Source: Methylococcaceae bacterium (GTDB lineage Bacteria; Pseudomonadota; Gammaproteobacteria; Methylococcales; Methylomonadaceae). From it: a stretch of DNA of 13,788 nucleotides. The stretch's first letter is position 1, and each line of letters opens with the position of its first letter. Shown piece by piece: positions 1 through 7,156 of this stretch. A model generated the notes under the pieces. It was not told the DNA's origin, made no database searches, and worked only from the letters and a program-made list of their open reading frames with translations. Both the position numbers and the translations under genes were made by a program. Where the stretch lies: assembly GCA_030618325.1 (NCBI GenBank), contig JAUXDP010000055.1:1-13788 (forward strand), given 5' to 3'.

Positions 1-168
1 TATAAACTAGCTTTATAGCAGGCTCATGTTATGATTTTGATTTATCTTCATCTTAGAAAAAACAGATAAACTCGCACCCAACGCAGCACATTGGTTTCAC
101 TCTATCTTAGAGCACCATAAAATCGATAGCCTGTGAAAAGTCCCTTTTAGAAACTAACCTCTAGACCC

Positions 169-939
169 ATGCTTATTATTATTTCACCCGCAAAAACACT
201 GGATTTTGACACGCCCCCTATCACATCAGAATTTAGTCAGGCTGACTATCTTGACCAATCAGCCTTGTTGATTGAGCAACTCAGCCAATATTCAGCCAAT
301 GATATTGCTTCTCTAATGAAGCTTAGTGATAAATTGGCAGAGTTGAATCTGGCTCGTTATCAAGCATGGCAGACTCCATTTACTCTCACTAATGCCAAAC
401 AATCTGTTTTAGCGTTCAAAGGCGATGTCTATACCGGACTTGATGCAGATAGCCTGGATGAGCAGGGATTAGAGTTTGCTCAACGGCATTTACGGATATT
501 GTCAGGGCTTTACGGCATACTTAAACCACTGGATTTAATACAGGCCTATCGCCTGGAAATGGGAACCAAAATTGAAAACATCCGAGGCAAAGACTTATAT
601 CAATTCTGGGGCAGTCAGCTAAGAGAAACTATCGAAGCTGAACCTGCATTTGCTGACGATACGCTTATCAATCTGGCGTCCAACGAATACTTCAAAGCAC
701 TAAAAGAAAAAAAACTTAAGGCCAGAATTATTACCCCTATTTTCAAGGATTGGAAAAATGGCCAATACAAAATAATAAGCTTTTACGCTAAAAAAGCCCG
801 TGGCCTGATGAGCCGTTATATTATTGACCATAAAATTAATGATCCGGAACAAATAAAATCATTTGATAGTGCGAGGTATCGTTATCATGCCGACATGTCA
901 AAAGGAAATGACTGGGTATTCATTCGTGAACAAAGCTGA
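169..939 (+). CDS. yaaA: Peroxide stress protein YaaA (DUF328/UPF0246)
   Basis: The 256-residue product matches the YaaA family end to end; the E. coli protein has about 258 residues. The diagnostic N-terminus ISPAKTLD is at residues 5-12. Other family blocks are FKGDVYTGL, LSGLYGILKPLDLIQAYRLE (about 111-130), GKDLYQFWG, NLASNEYFK and FYAKKARGLMSR. In E. coli, YaaA is induced by OxyR and limits damage from hydrogen peroxide by lowering free intracellular iron; the biochemical mechanism is not settled. It is a soluble cytoplasmic protein with no signal peptide or membrane segment. The start is fixed by the conserved MLIIISPAKT opening, although no clear Shine-Dalgarno precedes it. No gene lies upstream in the window and 229 bases separate it from cysD, so it is probably transcribed alone. 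I see no obvious terminator after it. Confidence 0.96.
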   Translation: MLIIISPAKTLDFDTPPITSEFSQADYLDQSALLIEQLSQYSANDIASLMKLSDKLAELNLARYQAWQTPFTLTNAKQSVLAFKGDVYTGLDADSLDEQGLEFAQRHLRILSGLYGILKPLDLIQAYRLEMGTKIENIRGKDLYQFWGSQLRETIEAEPAFADDTLINLASNEYFKALKEKKLKARIITPIFKDWKNGQYKIISFYAKKARGLMSRYIIDHKINDPEQIKSFDSARYRYHADMSKGNDWVFIREQS

Positions 940-1168
940 AACGCCTTTCTTTGCGATCTATGCCCCAACAATACACTTTAATTACTCACCGACTAGCATT
1001 AATACAAGCTTCACTTTAAAATAGGCAGTCAAACTTAATTTTTATACTCAGAACTCTTGTTTACCGTATCAATTTTATATCCACAGGCAACCAAGCTCGG
1101 TATGCTCCGAAACAATAAAAGATGCTAATCAAGTCTGGCTTGCTTATTTTCACCCCGACGAATTTCTA

Positions 1169-2077
1169 ATGACAGATTACAAATTAACTCACCTCAAACA
1201 ACTGGAAGCTGAAAGTATTCACATTATGCGTGAAGTTGCAGCTGAATTTGATCGCCCCGTGATGCTGTATTCCGTTGGTAAAGACTCAGCTGTCATGCTA
1301 CATCTGGCAATGAAAGCTTTTTACCCAGGCAAACCTCCTTTTCCACTTATGCATGTCGATACCACCTGGAAATTCAAGGAAATGATCGAGTTTAGAGACA
1401 AATTGATCAATGATCTGGGTCTTGATCTGATTGTCCATATCAATAAAGAAGGGGTGGAGCAAGGTATTGGTCCTTTTACGCACGGTAGTAAAAAACATAC
1501 GGATGTAATGAAAACGGATGGCCTGAAACAGGCATTAAACAAACACCAGTTTGATGCCGCTTTTGGAGGAGCGCGCAGGGATGAAGAAAAATCCCGAGCC
1601 AAAGAGCGAGTCTATTCTTTTCGAGACAAAAACCACCGCTGGGATCCCAAAAATCAACGCCCTGAGTTATGGAACATCTACAACGGCAAAATTGATAAAG
1701 GTGAAAGCATACGGGTTTTTCCCTTATCAAATTGGACAGAATTGGATATCTGGCAATATATCCATCTGGAGAGCATCCCTATTGTGCCATTATATTTTGC
1801 CAAACAACGACCTGTTGTTAACAAGGATGGCATGTTGATTATGGTTGATGATGAGCGTATGCCAATTGAACCAGAAGACAAGATTGAAATGAAAATGGTT
1901 CGTTTCCGCACCTTGGGATGCTATCCATTGACTGGCGCAGTCGAATCCACAGCAACCACATTACCGGAAATTATTCAGGAAATGTTACTAACCACGACCT
2001 CTGAACGCCAAGGCCGATTGATTGACCATGATCAATCAGGGTCAATGGAGCAGAAAAAACGTGAAGGCTACTTCTAA
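1169..2077 (+). CDS. cysD: Sulfate adenylyltransferase subunit 2 (ATP sulfurylase small subunit)
   Basis: CysD is the catalytic subunit of the heterodimeric ATP sulfurylase. It forms adenosine 5'-phosphosulfate (APS) and pyrophosphate from ATP and sulfate, the first step of assimilatory sulfate reduction. The 302-residue length is normal. It is an N-type ATP pyrophosphatase of the PAPS-reductase fold, with the PP-loop SVGKDS at residues 35-40. Also present are LTHLKQLEAESIHIMREVAAEF near the N-terminus (start LTHLKQLEAE), the HVDTTWKF block, FGGARRDEEKSRAKERVYSF (about 132-151), RPELWNIYNG, FPLSNWTELDIWQYI and the C-terminal ERQGRLIDHDQSGSMEQKKR. The start is set by homology with the enterobacterial N-terminus; upstream bases lack a good Shine-Dalgarno. 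It is followed by cysN after a 124-base gap, which is unusually wide for this pair, but co-transcription is still likely. Confidence 0.97.
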   Translation: MTDYKLTHLKQLEAESIHIMREVAAEFDRPVMLYSVGKDSAVMLHLAMKAFYPGKPPFPLMHVDTTWKFKEMIEFRDKLINDLGLDLIVHINKEGVEQGIGPFTHGSKKHTDVMKTDGLKQALNKHQFDAAFGGARRDEEKSRAKERVYSFRDKNHRWDPKNQRPELWNIYNGKIDKGESIRVFPLSNWTELDIWQYIHLESIPIVPLYFAKQRPVVNKDGMLIMVDDERMPIEPEDKIEMKMVRFRTLGCYPLTGAVESTATTLPEIIQEMLLTTTSERQGRLIDHDQSGSMEQKKREGYF

Positions 2078-2094
2078 AAACCTGTTTAAGATAT

Positions 2095-2130
2095 GCAGCA
2101 CTACTGCCCTTTACCATTGGGCGGCGCTGC
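2095..2130 (+). other. Imperfect hairpin in the cysD-cysN spacer
   Basis: GCAGC at 2095-2099 pairs with GCTGC at 2126-2130, and GCCC at 2106-2109 pairs with GGGC at 2119-2122. The result is a two-part stem with an internal loop and a nine-base apical loop. No U-run follows, so it is not a standard intrinsic terminator. It could tune the ratio of the two subunits by mRNA processing or stability, or be a stray dispersed palindrome. Confidence 0.4.
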
Positions 2131-2201
2131 AAATCCTCATTTACTCGTGACGATCTTGAACAGTTTCTAACATTCAATAATTTAATTTCCAGAGAAAAAA
2201 T

Positions 2202-3830
2202 ATGTCTCACCAATCAGAATTAATCAGTTCCGATATTGATGCCTACCTGGCTCAGCATGAACGCAAAGAATTATTACGTTTCTTAACCTGCGGGAATGTC
2301 GATGATGGCAAGAGCACTCTTATTGGCCGTTTGCTACATGACTCAAAAATGATTTATGAAGATCAATTGGCTGCTGTTAAAGCTGATAGTGTCAAATCAG
2401 GTACTACCGGTGCCGGGACTATTGATTTAGCGCTACTGGTTGATGGTTTGCAAGCAGAGCGTGAACAAGGTATCACCATTGATGTTGCTTACCGTTATTA
2501 TTCCACCGCGACACGTAAATTTATTATTGCCGACACCCCAGGCCATGAACAATACACCAGAAATATGGCGACTGGAGCATCAACCTGCGATTTGGCAGTA
2601 ATTCTGATTGATGCCCGATATGGCGTACAAACTCAAACCAAACGGCATAGTTTTATTGCCTCACTGTTGGGTATTAAACACGTTATTGTCGCCATTAACA
2701 AAATGGATCTGGTTGATTTTAGTGAAGAGACATACCTGAAAATAAAGCAAGATTACAGAAACTTTGTGGAAAAGTTAAACCTGGACGATATTCATTTTAT
2801 ACCGCTATCGGCTTTGCAAGGCGATAATGTCGTCAATAAAAGTAAGAAAATGCCCTGGTTCACAGGCGAGCCATTGATGGAAACATTGAATACCATTGAA
2901 ATTGCCAGCGACCGAAATTTCAAAGATCCGCGTCTGCCAGTTCAATACGTAAACCGTCCAAACCTTGATTTTCGTGGTTTTTGCGGCACCGTCGCTTCAG
3001 GAATTTTTCATAAAGGCGATACCATTACCGTACTTCCATCTGGAAAGAGTAGCAAAATAAAATCTATCGTCACCTACGATGGCGAACTTGAAAAAGCATA
3101 CCCCCCAATGGCTATCACATTAACCTTGGAGGATGAAATTGATGCCAGCCGTGGCGATATCATTGTCAGCAAAACCCAGCCATTAGTAGCCGATACATTC
3201 CAGGCAACTATCGTCTGGATGACTGAACAAGCTATGACACCGGGTCGACAATACATCATAAAGCTAGCTACACGTAACGTATCAGGCTCCATCGCTAAAA
3301 TCAATTATCGTATTGATGTTAATACACTTGAACATTTTCCAGCCAGTGAACTGCAACTTAATGAAATTGGCACATGCACAGTATCAGTCAATGCCCCGGT
3401 TGTTTTTGACCCTTACCGAAATAGCAAAGGTACAGGTTCATTTATTATTATTGATAGGTTGACCAATGTAACCGTTGGAGCTGGTATGATTTCAGGGGCT
3501 AGCGATGAAACCGATTTTACCAGGGTTTCAGCAGAAGAAAGAAGTGCCCGATTTAGCCAGAAAGCTGTAGCAATAGGCTTAACGGGTCCCGATTGTGAAA
3601 ATATAGCCTATCAACTGGAAAGAAAATTATTTGATACCGGACATGCGGCGACTATCCTTGAAAATCAGAGTGAGGACATTGAACACTATATCGAAATCAT
3701 CACACATACCGGTTTGATTTGCCTATGCCCAAATGATATTAATAAAAAATGTGAATTACAATTTGACACTGAAAACGACTCAGTTGAACAAATATTTTCA
3801 ATCCTAAAAAAACAGCAATATATCTTTTAG
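2202..3830 (+). CDS. cysN: Sulfate adenylyltransferase subunit 1 with a degenerate APS-kinase-like tail
   Basis: CysN is the GTPase subunit of ATP sulfurylase; GTP hydrolysis by CysN drives APS synthesis by CysD. Residues 1 to about 430 form a complete EF-Tu-like protein: G1 GNVDDGKST (31-39), a switch I/G2 region around EREQGITIDVAYRYY, G3 DTPGH (111-115), G4 NKMD (166-169), then beta-barrel domains ending at FIIIDRLTNVTVGAGMI (414-430). The protein has 542 residues. A stand-alone CysN has about 475 and a CysN-CysC fusion about 630. The extra tail (about 444-542) resembles the APS kinase of CysNC: ERSARFSQKAVAIGLTG, then IAYQLERKLFDTGHAATILE, GLICLCP and a final DTENDSVEQIFSILK. The Walker A loop expected after GLTG is replaced by PDCEN, and the middle of the domain is missing. 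The tail should not bind ATP. An AGAGAA Shine-Dalgarno lies just upstream of the start. Confidence 0.96.
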   Translation: MSHQSELISSDIDAYLAQHERKELLRFLTCGNVDDGKSTLIGRLLHDSKMIYEDQLAAVKADSVKSGTTGAGTIDLALLVDGLQAEREQGITIDVAYRYYSTATRKFIIADTPGHEQYTRNMATGASTCDLAVILIDARYGVQTQTKRHSFIASLLGIKHVIVAINKMDLVDFSEETYLKIKQDYRNFVEKLNLDDIHFIPLSALQGDNVVNKSKKMPWFTGEPLMETLNTIEIASDRNFKDPRLPVQYVNRPNLDFRGFCGTVASGIFHKGDTITVLPSGKSSKIKSIVTYDGELEKAYPPMAITLTLEDEIDASRGDIIVSKTQPLVADTFQATIVWMTEQAMTPGRQYIIKLATRNVSGSIAKINYRIDVNTLEHFPASELQLNEIGTCTVSVNAPVVFDPYRNSKGTGSFIIIDRLTNVTVGAGMISGASDETDFTRVSAEERSARFSQKAVAIGLTGPDCENIAYQLERKLFDTGHAATILENQSEDIEHYIEIITHTGLICLCPNDINKKCELQFDTENDSVEQIFSILKKQQYIF

Positions 3831-3880
3831 GCTGAATAGATTTTCGTGAGGGGCTTGGGGGGGGACGCAGTAATAGTCAT

Positions 3881-4516
3881 TTATTCCTTAGAGTTACAAC
3901 TGAAATGACAAACATCATCACCTTTAACCATACACTCCAGATGTTCAATTTCACCATCCATTAGTGTTCCCATTAGCGCCAGATCAAACTCACAAATCTC
4001 AGCATGTTTTTGTGCAAGATCATGGTATACACAGTTGCGCGCCTGTAAATGCAATTGCTTATTACCCCTTACTGGTAAAGCCTCAGCTTTATAGCCAAGC
4101 CCTTGCATAACAGTTACTAGTTCCTCGAGGCGCTGTTGTTTGGATTTCCCTGCAAAGTTTTGTAATAGCCCTTGAGCAACATCTTTCCCTAGCTGACTCA
4201 TGAATTCTCTAAAAGCATCAGGGCCCATTTGTTCTTTTAGTCGATTTAAAATAATTTCTGAGAACCAGGCATACTGCTTAGGAAAATGATTTATCCCTTT
4301 TTCAGTTATCACATAACAACGAACCGGACGTCCAGCTGTTTTATCCAAAGAACCTTCTTGAACGCAGCCTTCCCGTTGTAAACCTGAAAAATGCTGCAAG
4401 ACAGCTGTTCGAGAAATATCTAATGCATGCGCAATGGCATCAATAGTCAGTCCTGAACGCTTCTTCAACAATAATTCAAGAATTTGTAATTGTCTGGGTG
4501 TGACGTTACACGTCAT
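3881..4516 (-). CDS. Winged-helix regulator with SufR-like Fe-S cysteine cluster
   Basis: The protein has 211 residues. The N-terminal winged helix (about 5-75) has recognition helix ISRTAVLQHFSGLQREG and a wing with AGRPVRCYVITEKG, the GRP-x-x-Y pattern common in SufR/COG2345 regulators. The C-terminal half carries Cys162, Cys175, Cys195, Cys203 and Cys207. The C-x12-C spacing of 162/175 matches the start of the cyanobacterial SufR cluster motif. I infer a cytoplasmic DNA-binding protein whose [Fe-S] cluster senses iron-sulfur status, O2 or NO. It is transcribed divergently from the truncated hemoglobin and reductase genes, with 180 bases between the start codons, so it probably controls them and itself. 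A SufR role in Fe-S assembly is less likely, since no suf gene is in the window. The Shine-Dalgarno is weak (AAGAGA). An inverted repeat covers its first codons. Confidence 0.85.
   Translation of the reverse strand: MTCNVTPRQLQILELLLKKRSGLTIDAIAHALDISRTAVLQHFSGLQREGCVQEGSLDKTAGRPVRCYVITEKGINHFPKQYAWFSEIILNRLKEQMGPDAFREFMSQLGKDVAQGLLQNFAGKSKQQRLEELVTVMQGLGYKAEALPVRGNKQLHLQARNCVYHDLAQKHAEICEFDLALMGTLMDGEIEHLECMVKGDDVCHFSCNSKE
4501..4515. promoter_or_regulatory. Perfect dyad over the regulator start codon (candidate operator)
   Basis: TGACGT (4501-4506), three bases, then ACGTCA (4510-4515) form a perfect six-plus-six inverted repeat. It spans codons 1-5 of the minus-strand regulator, whose ATG is at 4514-4516. 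A dimeric winged-helix protein could bind it and block its own expression. That role is inferred from symmetry and position only; the dyad also encodes protein and could be chance. Confidence 0.3.
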
Positions 4517-4559
4517 AAAAAGTCTCTTAAAAAGATTTCAAACTAACATCTTAAATGAA

Positions 4560-4589
4560 AGTATAGAAAATGAAAGGTAATTTTTTCAC
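4560..4589 (-). promoter_or_regulatory. Possible promoter of the Fe-S regulator gene
   Basis: Read on the minus strand, GTGAAA (4584-4589) and TATACT (4560-4565) are 18 bases apart, a fair sigma-70-like pair. Two direct copies of AAATGAAAG (plus-strand orientation, 4553-4561 and 4568-4576) overlap the -10 box and spacer and may be operator half-sites. The assignment is tentative because the whole region is AT-rich. Confidence 0.35.
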
Positions 4590-4608
4590 ATATTTTATAA
4601 CATTTATA

Positions 4609-4637
4609 TTGCAAAAGATTCTTTACTCCCTTAAAAT
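4609..4637 (+). promoter_or_regulatory. Sigma-70-type promoter of the trHb-reductase operon
   Basis: TTGCAA (4609-4614) and TAAAAT (4632-4637) are separated by exactly 17 bases, giving a good sigma-70 pair. A start near 4644 would leave a leader of about 50 bases. An 11-base perfect palindrome, AAAATGATTTT (4633-4643), overlaps the -10 element, so a repressor bound there would occlude RNA polymerase. Confidence 0.55.
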
Positions 4638-4696
4638 GATTTTGGCTAAAAAAAGCTAGGACCATTTTCATTAAACAAACTTTAGGAGAGAAAACA

Positions 4697-5065
4697 ATGA
4701 GCGATTCATTATTTGATAAATTAGGCGGCGAAGCGGCAGTTGATGCTGCGGTGGATATTTTTTATCGTAAAGTTCTGACAGATAGTACTATCAACCGTTT
4801 TTTTGATGGTGTCGATATGGAAAAACAGGCTGCAAAACAAAAAAACTTTTTGACCATGGCATTTGGCGGACCCAATAACTATACCGGTGAAGACATGCGT
4901 AAAGGCCATGCCCATCTAGTTAAACAAGGCCTCAGCGATTCACACTTTGATGCCGTAGCAGGCCATTTAAAATCAACATTGGAAGAATTAAATGTCGCAG
5001 ATAATCTTATTAACGAAGTACTAGCCATAGCGGAAAGTACCCGGGAAGATGTTTTAGGTCGTTAA
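4697..5065 (+). CDS. Group 1 truncated hemoglobin (trHbN/GlbN type)
   Basis: This 122-residue heme protein has the length and motifs of group 1 truncated hemoglobins: LFDKLGGEAAVDAAVDIFY at the start, FFDGVDM, FGGPNNYTG and MRKGHAHL. By alignment from memory with mycobacterial trHbN and cyanobacterial GlbN, Tyr23 is B10, Gln48 is E11 and His71 is the proximal (F8) heme ligand. Tyr B10 with Gln E11 is the distal-pocket pair associated with tight O2 binding and NO dioxygenation (NO to nitrate). A strong Shine-Dalgarno (AGGAG, 4684-4688) lies eight bases before the ATG. It is the first gene of a two-gene operon with a reductase 16 bases downstream and is divergent from a likely Fe-S regulator. 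The simplest role is NO detoxification or O2 handling, with electrons from that reductase. It is probably cytoplasmic, with no signal peptide. Confidence 0.95.
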   Translation: MSDSLFDKLGGEAAVDAAVDIFYRKVLTDSTINRFFDGVDMEKQAAKQKNFLTMAFGGPNNYTGEDMRKGHAHLVKQGLSDSHFDAVAGHLKSTLEELNVADNLINEVLAIAESTREDVLGR

Positions 5066-5081
5066 AAATACTGAAATTGTC

Positions 5082-6059
5082 ATGTCTACAATCACTTTTA
5101 AAACTCATCAATTAACTTGTCATCCTGATGAAACTCTCTTGGATGCAATGCTACGAAAAAATATTGATGTACCTTATAACTGTAAAAGTGGGTCTTGTCA
5201 CACCTGTTTGATGCGCAGTTCTGATCAAACCCCGCCAGTAAAAGCTCAGGAAGGTCTCAAGCCGACACAGAAACAGCAGAATTACTTTCTCGCCTGCTTA
5301 TGTAAACCTGATCAAGACATGACAATTACCCTGCCTGATGCAGCAGATAAATTCATAACTTATGGAAAAGTTATTTCCAAACATCCGTTGAGTAAAGATA
5401 TTATTGAATTAAAACTGGAATGCAACAATCCATTAAGTTTCAAAGCGGGGCAGTTTGTCAATCTAATGAAACCGGACGGAGTTTACCGTAGCTATTCGAT
5501 TGCCAATACCCCGAATAAAAACAATATCATTGAGTTTCATATTCGCATTTTACCGGGCGGTCAATTTAGTGAATGGATATACAATGATTTAGCTATTGGA
5601 GACCAAATCCCCATAACAGATGCTAAAGGCAATTGTTTTTATATACCGGAACGGCAAGAGCAGGGATTATTACTAATTGGTACCGGCAGTGGCCTTGCAC
5701 CATTAGCTGGAATTTTAATGGATGCGCTGGAACAAAAACATACAGGCCCCATTCATTTATTACATGGTAGCAAAAACAAGGAAGGGCTCTACCGTTTCAA
5801 CGAAATGAAAAGCTTGGCAGAACAGCAACAAAATTTTCACTATACAGCATGTATCTCCGGCGACACAACCCCAGAAACCTATACACGAGGTAGAGCTAAT
5901 GAGGTTGCTTTAAAAAAAATCACCGATCTCAAAGGATGGCGAGTGTATCTATGTGGTCATCCTGATATGGTCGAACAAACAAAAAAGCAAGCTTTTTTGC
6001 AAGGAGCTGCAATGCAGGATATTTATGCTGATGCTTTTTTCCTTACCCCAAGGTCATAA
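5082..6059 (+). CDS. 2Fe-2S ferredoxin / FAD / NAD(P) oxidoreductase
   Basis: The 325-residue electron-transfer flavoprotein has the ferredoxin domain first. A plant-type [2Fe-2S] domain (about 1-90) has Cys34, Cys39, Cys42 and Cys72 in the C-x4-C-x2-C-x29-C pattern. The FAD-binding barrel (about 93-190) has RSYSIAN (136-142). The nucleotide-binding domain has GTGSGLAPLAG (200-210) and a late CGHPDMV (291-297). This order is shared with reductases of soluble methane and phenol hydroxylases, toluene dioxygenase-type systems and the CDP-6-deoxyglucoseen reductase family. It would pass electrons from NAD(P)H through FAD and the cluster to a partner. The partner here is most likely the truncated hemoglobin encoded 16 bases upstream, because no oxygenase gene is nearby. 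The Shine-Dalgarno is weak, so translational coupling to the globin gene is plausible. It ends 40 bases before the convergent HDOD gene. Confidence 0.92.
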   Translation: MSTITFKTHQLTCHPDETLLDAMLRKNIDVPYNCKSGSCHTCLMRSSDQTPPVKAQEGLKPTQKQQNYFLACLCKPDQDMTITLPDAADKFITYGKVISKHPLSKDIIELKLECNNPLSFKAGQFVNLMKPDGVYRSYSIANTPNKNNIIEFHIRILPGGQFSEWIYNDLAIGDQIPITDAKGNCFYIPERQEQGLLLIGTGSGLAPLAGILMDALEQKHTGPIHLLHGSKNKEGLYRFNEMKSLAEQQQNFHYTACISGDTTPETYTRGRANEVALKKITDLKGWRVYLCGHPDMVEQTKKQAFLQGAAMQDIYADAFFLTPRS

Positions 6060-6099
6060 TTTTTTATTCGCTAATTCGAATTTGGAGTATACAACTGCT

Positions 6100-6966
6100 T
6101 TAGAGAAACAAGGCTCTTGCCATTTCATGGCTGGCTTCGTATTTTTGGCCAAGTTGCTGGTAAACTTTTTCTTGCATGGCTTGGCTTATACCTAATGTCT
6201 CCAAGCGGTAGTTTTCAGGTGGTTCTTTATCCCCCAGATGCAAAGCAGCTACCATTCTGGCAGCTGCCCTTACTAATAAAGTCATCTCCCAATATTCTTG
6301 CTGATATTCTGTGTCTAAATGTTGCTCAATCGCTGTTACCAATACTTTAGGTAAGCCCCACTCACAGGCAATCCAGCCTCCAACAGTAGAATAGTCACTG
6401 TAAGTATATTTAATCAGAGCTTCACTTACTGAAACTTGCGGATGACTTGCAACAAATGCAAATACCTTTGTTGTCTCTTCCGGCATTTGATCAGCAAACC
6501 ATAACAGCCCAAAATGATGTAATATACCCGCTGTTTGCGCAGTCCATTTTCCTTCATCCAGCAATAAACCAGACTTAGCTTTTGTAGCAAGAAGCCCCGC
6601 CCCTTCTGAAACCAAAAGACCAGTACTCCAAAAACGCTCTATGTCAAAACCAGGACATCGGCCGGGATTAAATGGGTAAGAAATCGCCAAAGCAATACTT
6701 GTACTGCGTACCACAGCTATACCCAAACGGGCACAGGCCGTTTCCAAGTTAGTAATTGGCACTACGGCAGCTGCCCAGGCCGAATTAGCTAAAGCAATCA
6801 AGCGAGCAACTATGTTGGAATGATTGTTTATCACCTCGGCCAATTGTGGGTAAGACAAATTATCATCTGCCAGTACTTTTAATAACTGCTCAATACCAAT
6901 CGGCAAGGTTGGAAGCCGTGGCTGCCGTAGAACTTTATGCTTATGACCTTGTGGTTTCGTTTCCAT
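6100..6966 (-). CDS. HDOD-domain signalling protein
   Basis: The 288-residue soluble protein is dominated by an HDOD domain, an HD-related domain that lacks phosphohydrolase residues. The N-terminal part (about 19-100) has the typical helical opening LPTLPIGIEQLLKVL, then IVARLIALANSAW and ACARLGIAVVRSTSIALAIS. The central part has FWSTGLLVSEGAGLLA and, where a true HD enzyme carries HD, reads AGILHHFGLLWF (147-157). The YSTVGGWIACEWGLP block follows. HDOD proteins act as non-catalytic regulators in bacterial signalling, often in c-di-GMP, motility or stress circuits; the partner here is unknown. A good Shine-Dalgarno (AGGGG, 6971-6975 on the minus strand) precedes the ATG. The gene lies 183 bases downstream of the large sensor kinase on the same strand, behind a possible terminator, so co-transcription is uncertain. 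Confidence 0.9.
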   Translation of the reverse strand: METKPQGHKHKVLRQPRLPTLPIGIEQLLKVLADDNLSYPQLAEVINNHSNIVARLIALANSAWAAAVVPITNLETACARLGIAVVRSTSIALAISYPFNPGRCPGFDIERFWSTGLLVSEGAGLLATKAKSGLLLDEGKWTAQTAGILHHFGLLWFADQMPEETTKVFAFVASHPQVSVSEALIKYTYSDYSTVGGWIACEWGLPKVLVTAIEQHLDTEYQQEYWEMTLLVRAAARMVAALHLGDKEPPENYRLETLGISQAMQEKVYQQLGQKYEASHEMARALFL

Positions 6967-7137
6967 AGCACCCCTATTCAGACTCGCTCTCTGACCATTT
7001 CCTGATGGATTATCCTAGCAATAAATGGTTATCTGTGAAGTAGGACTAACAAAGCATTTCAAACGAGTGGAACAATGCAGATAGACCTTTTATTATTGGT
7101 GAACCCATCAAAATAATGTTACTTGAGAGCCAAGAAA

Positions 7138-7156
7138 CACCTAAACCTTTTAGGTG
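7138..7156 (-). terminator. Possible intrinsic terminator of the hybrid kinase gene
   Basis: On the minus strand an eight-base stem, CACCTAAA with TTTAGGTG and a three-base AGG loop, overlaps the TAA stop codon (7150-7152). It is followed by TTTCTT. The stem is AT-rich and the U-run short, so termination may be weak, allowing some read-through to the HDOD gene. Confidence 0.45.

Noticed and set aside
41..136. Short stop-bounded frame before yaaA that reads like a protein C-terminus (KLAPNAAHWFHSILEHHK)
   Set aside because: In-frame stops at 32-34 and 38-40 precede it, no other frame continues it to the window edge, and it has no start. It may be a decayed gene end but cannot be supported.
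1298..2213. Several minus-strand and out-of-frame ORFs across cysD
   Set aside because: They are shadows of the conserved cysD reading frame with no independent support.
3881..4516. Calling the regulator SufR outright
   Set aside because: The first cysteine spacing fits, but later spacings differ from cyanobacterial SufR and no suf genes are nearby. The neighbours point to NO/O2 control.
6073..6082. AATTCGAATT palindrome between the convergent reductase and HDOD genes as a bidirectional terminator
   Set aside because: The stem is short and AT-rich without a proper loop or flanking U-runs.
5953..6350. Plus-strand frames of 77-80 codons across the end of the reductase and the HDOD gene
   Set aside because: They lie out of frame inside two clear genes and have no motifs or Shine-Dalgarno.
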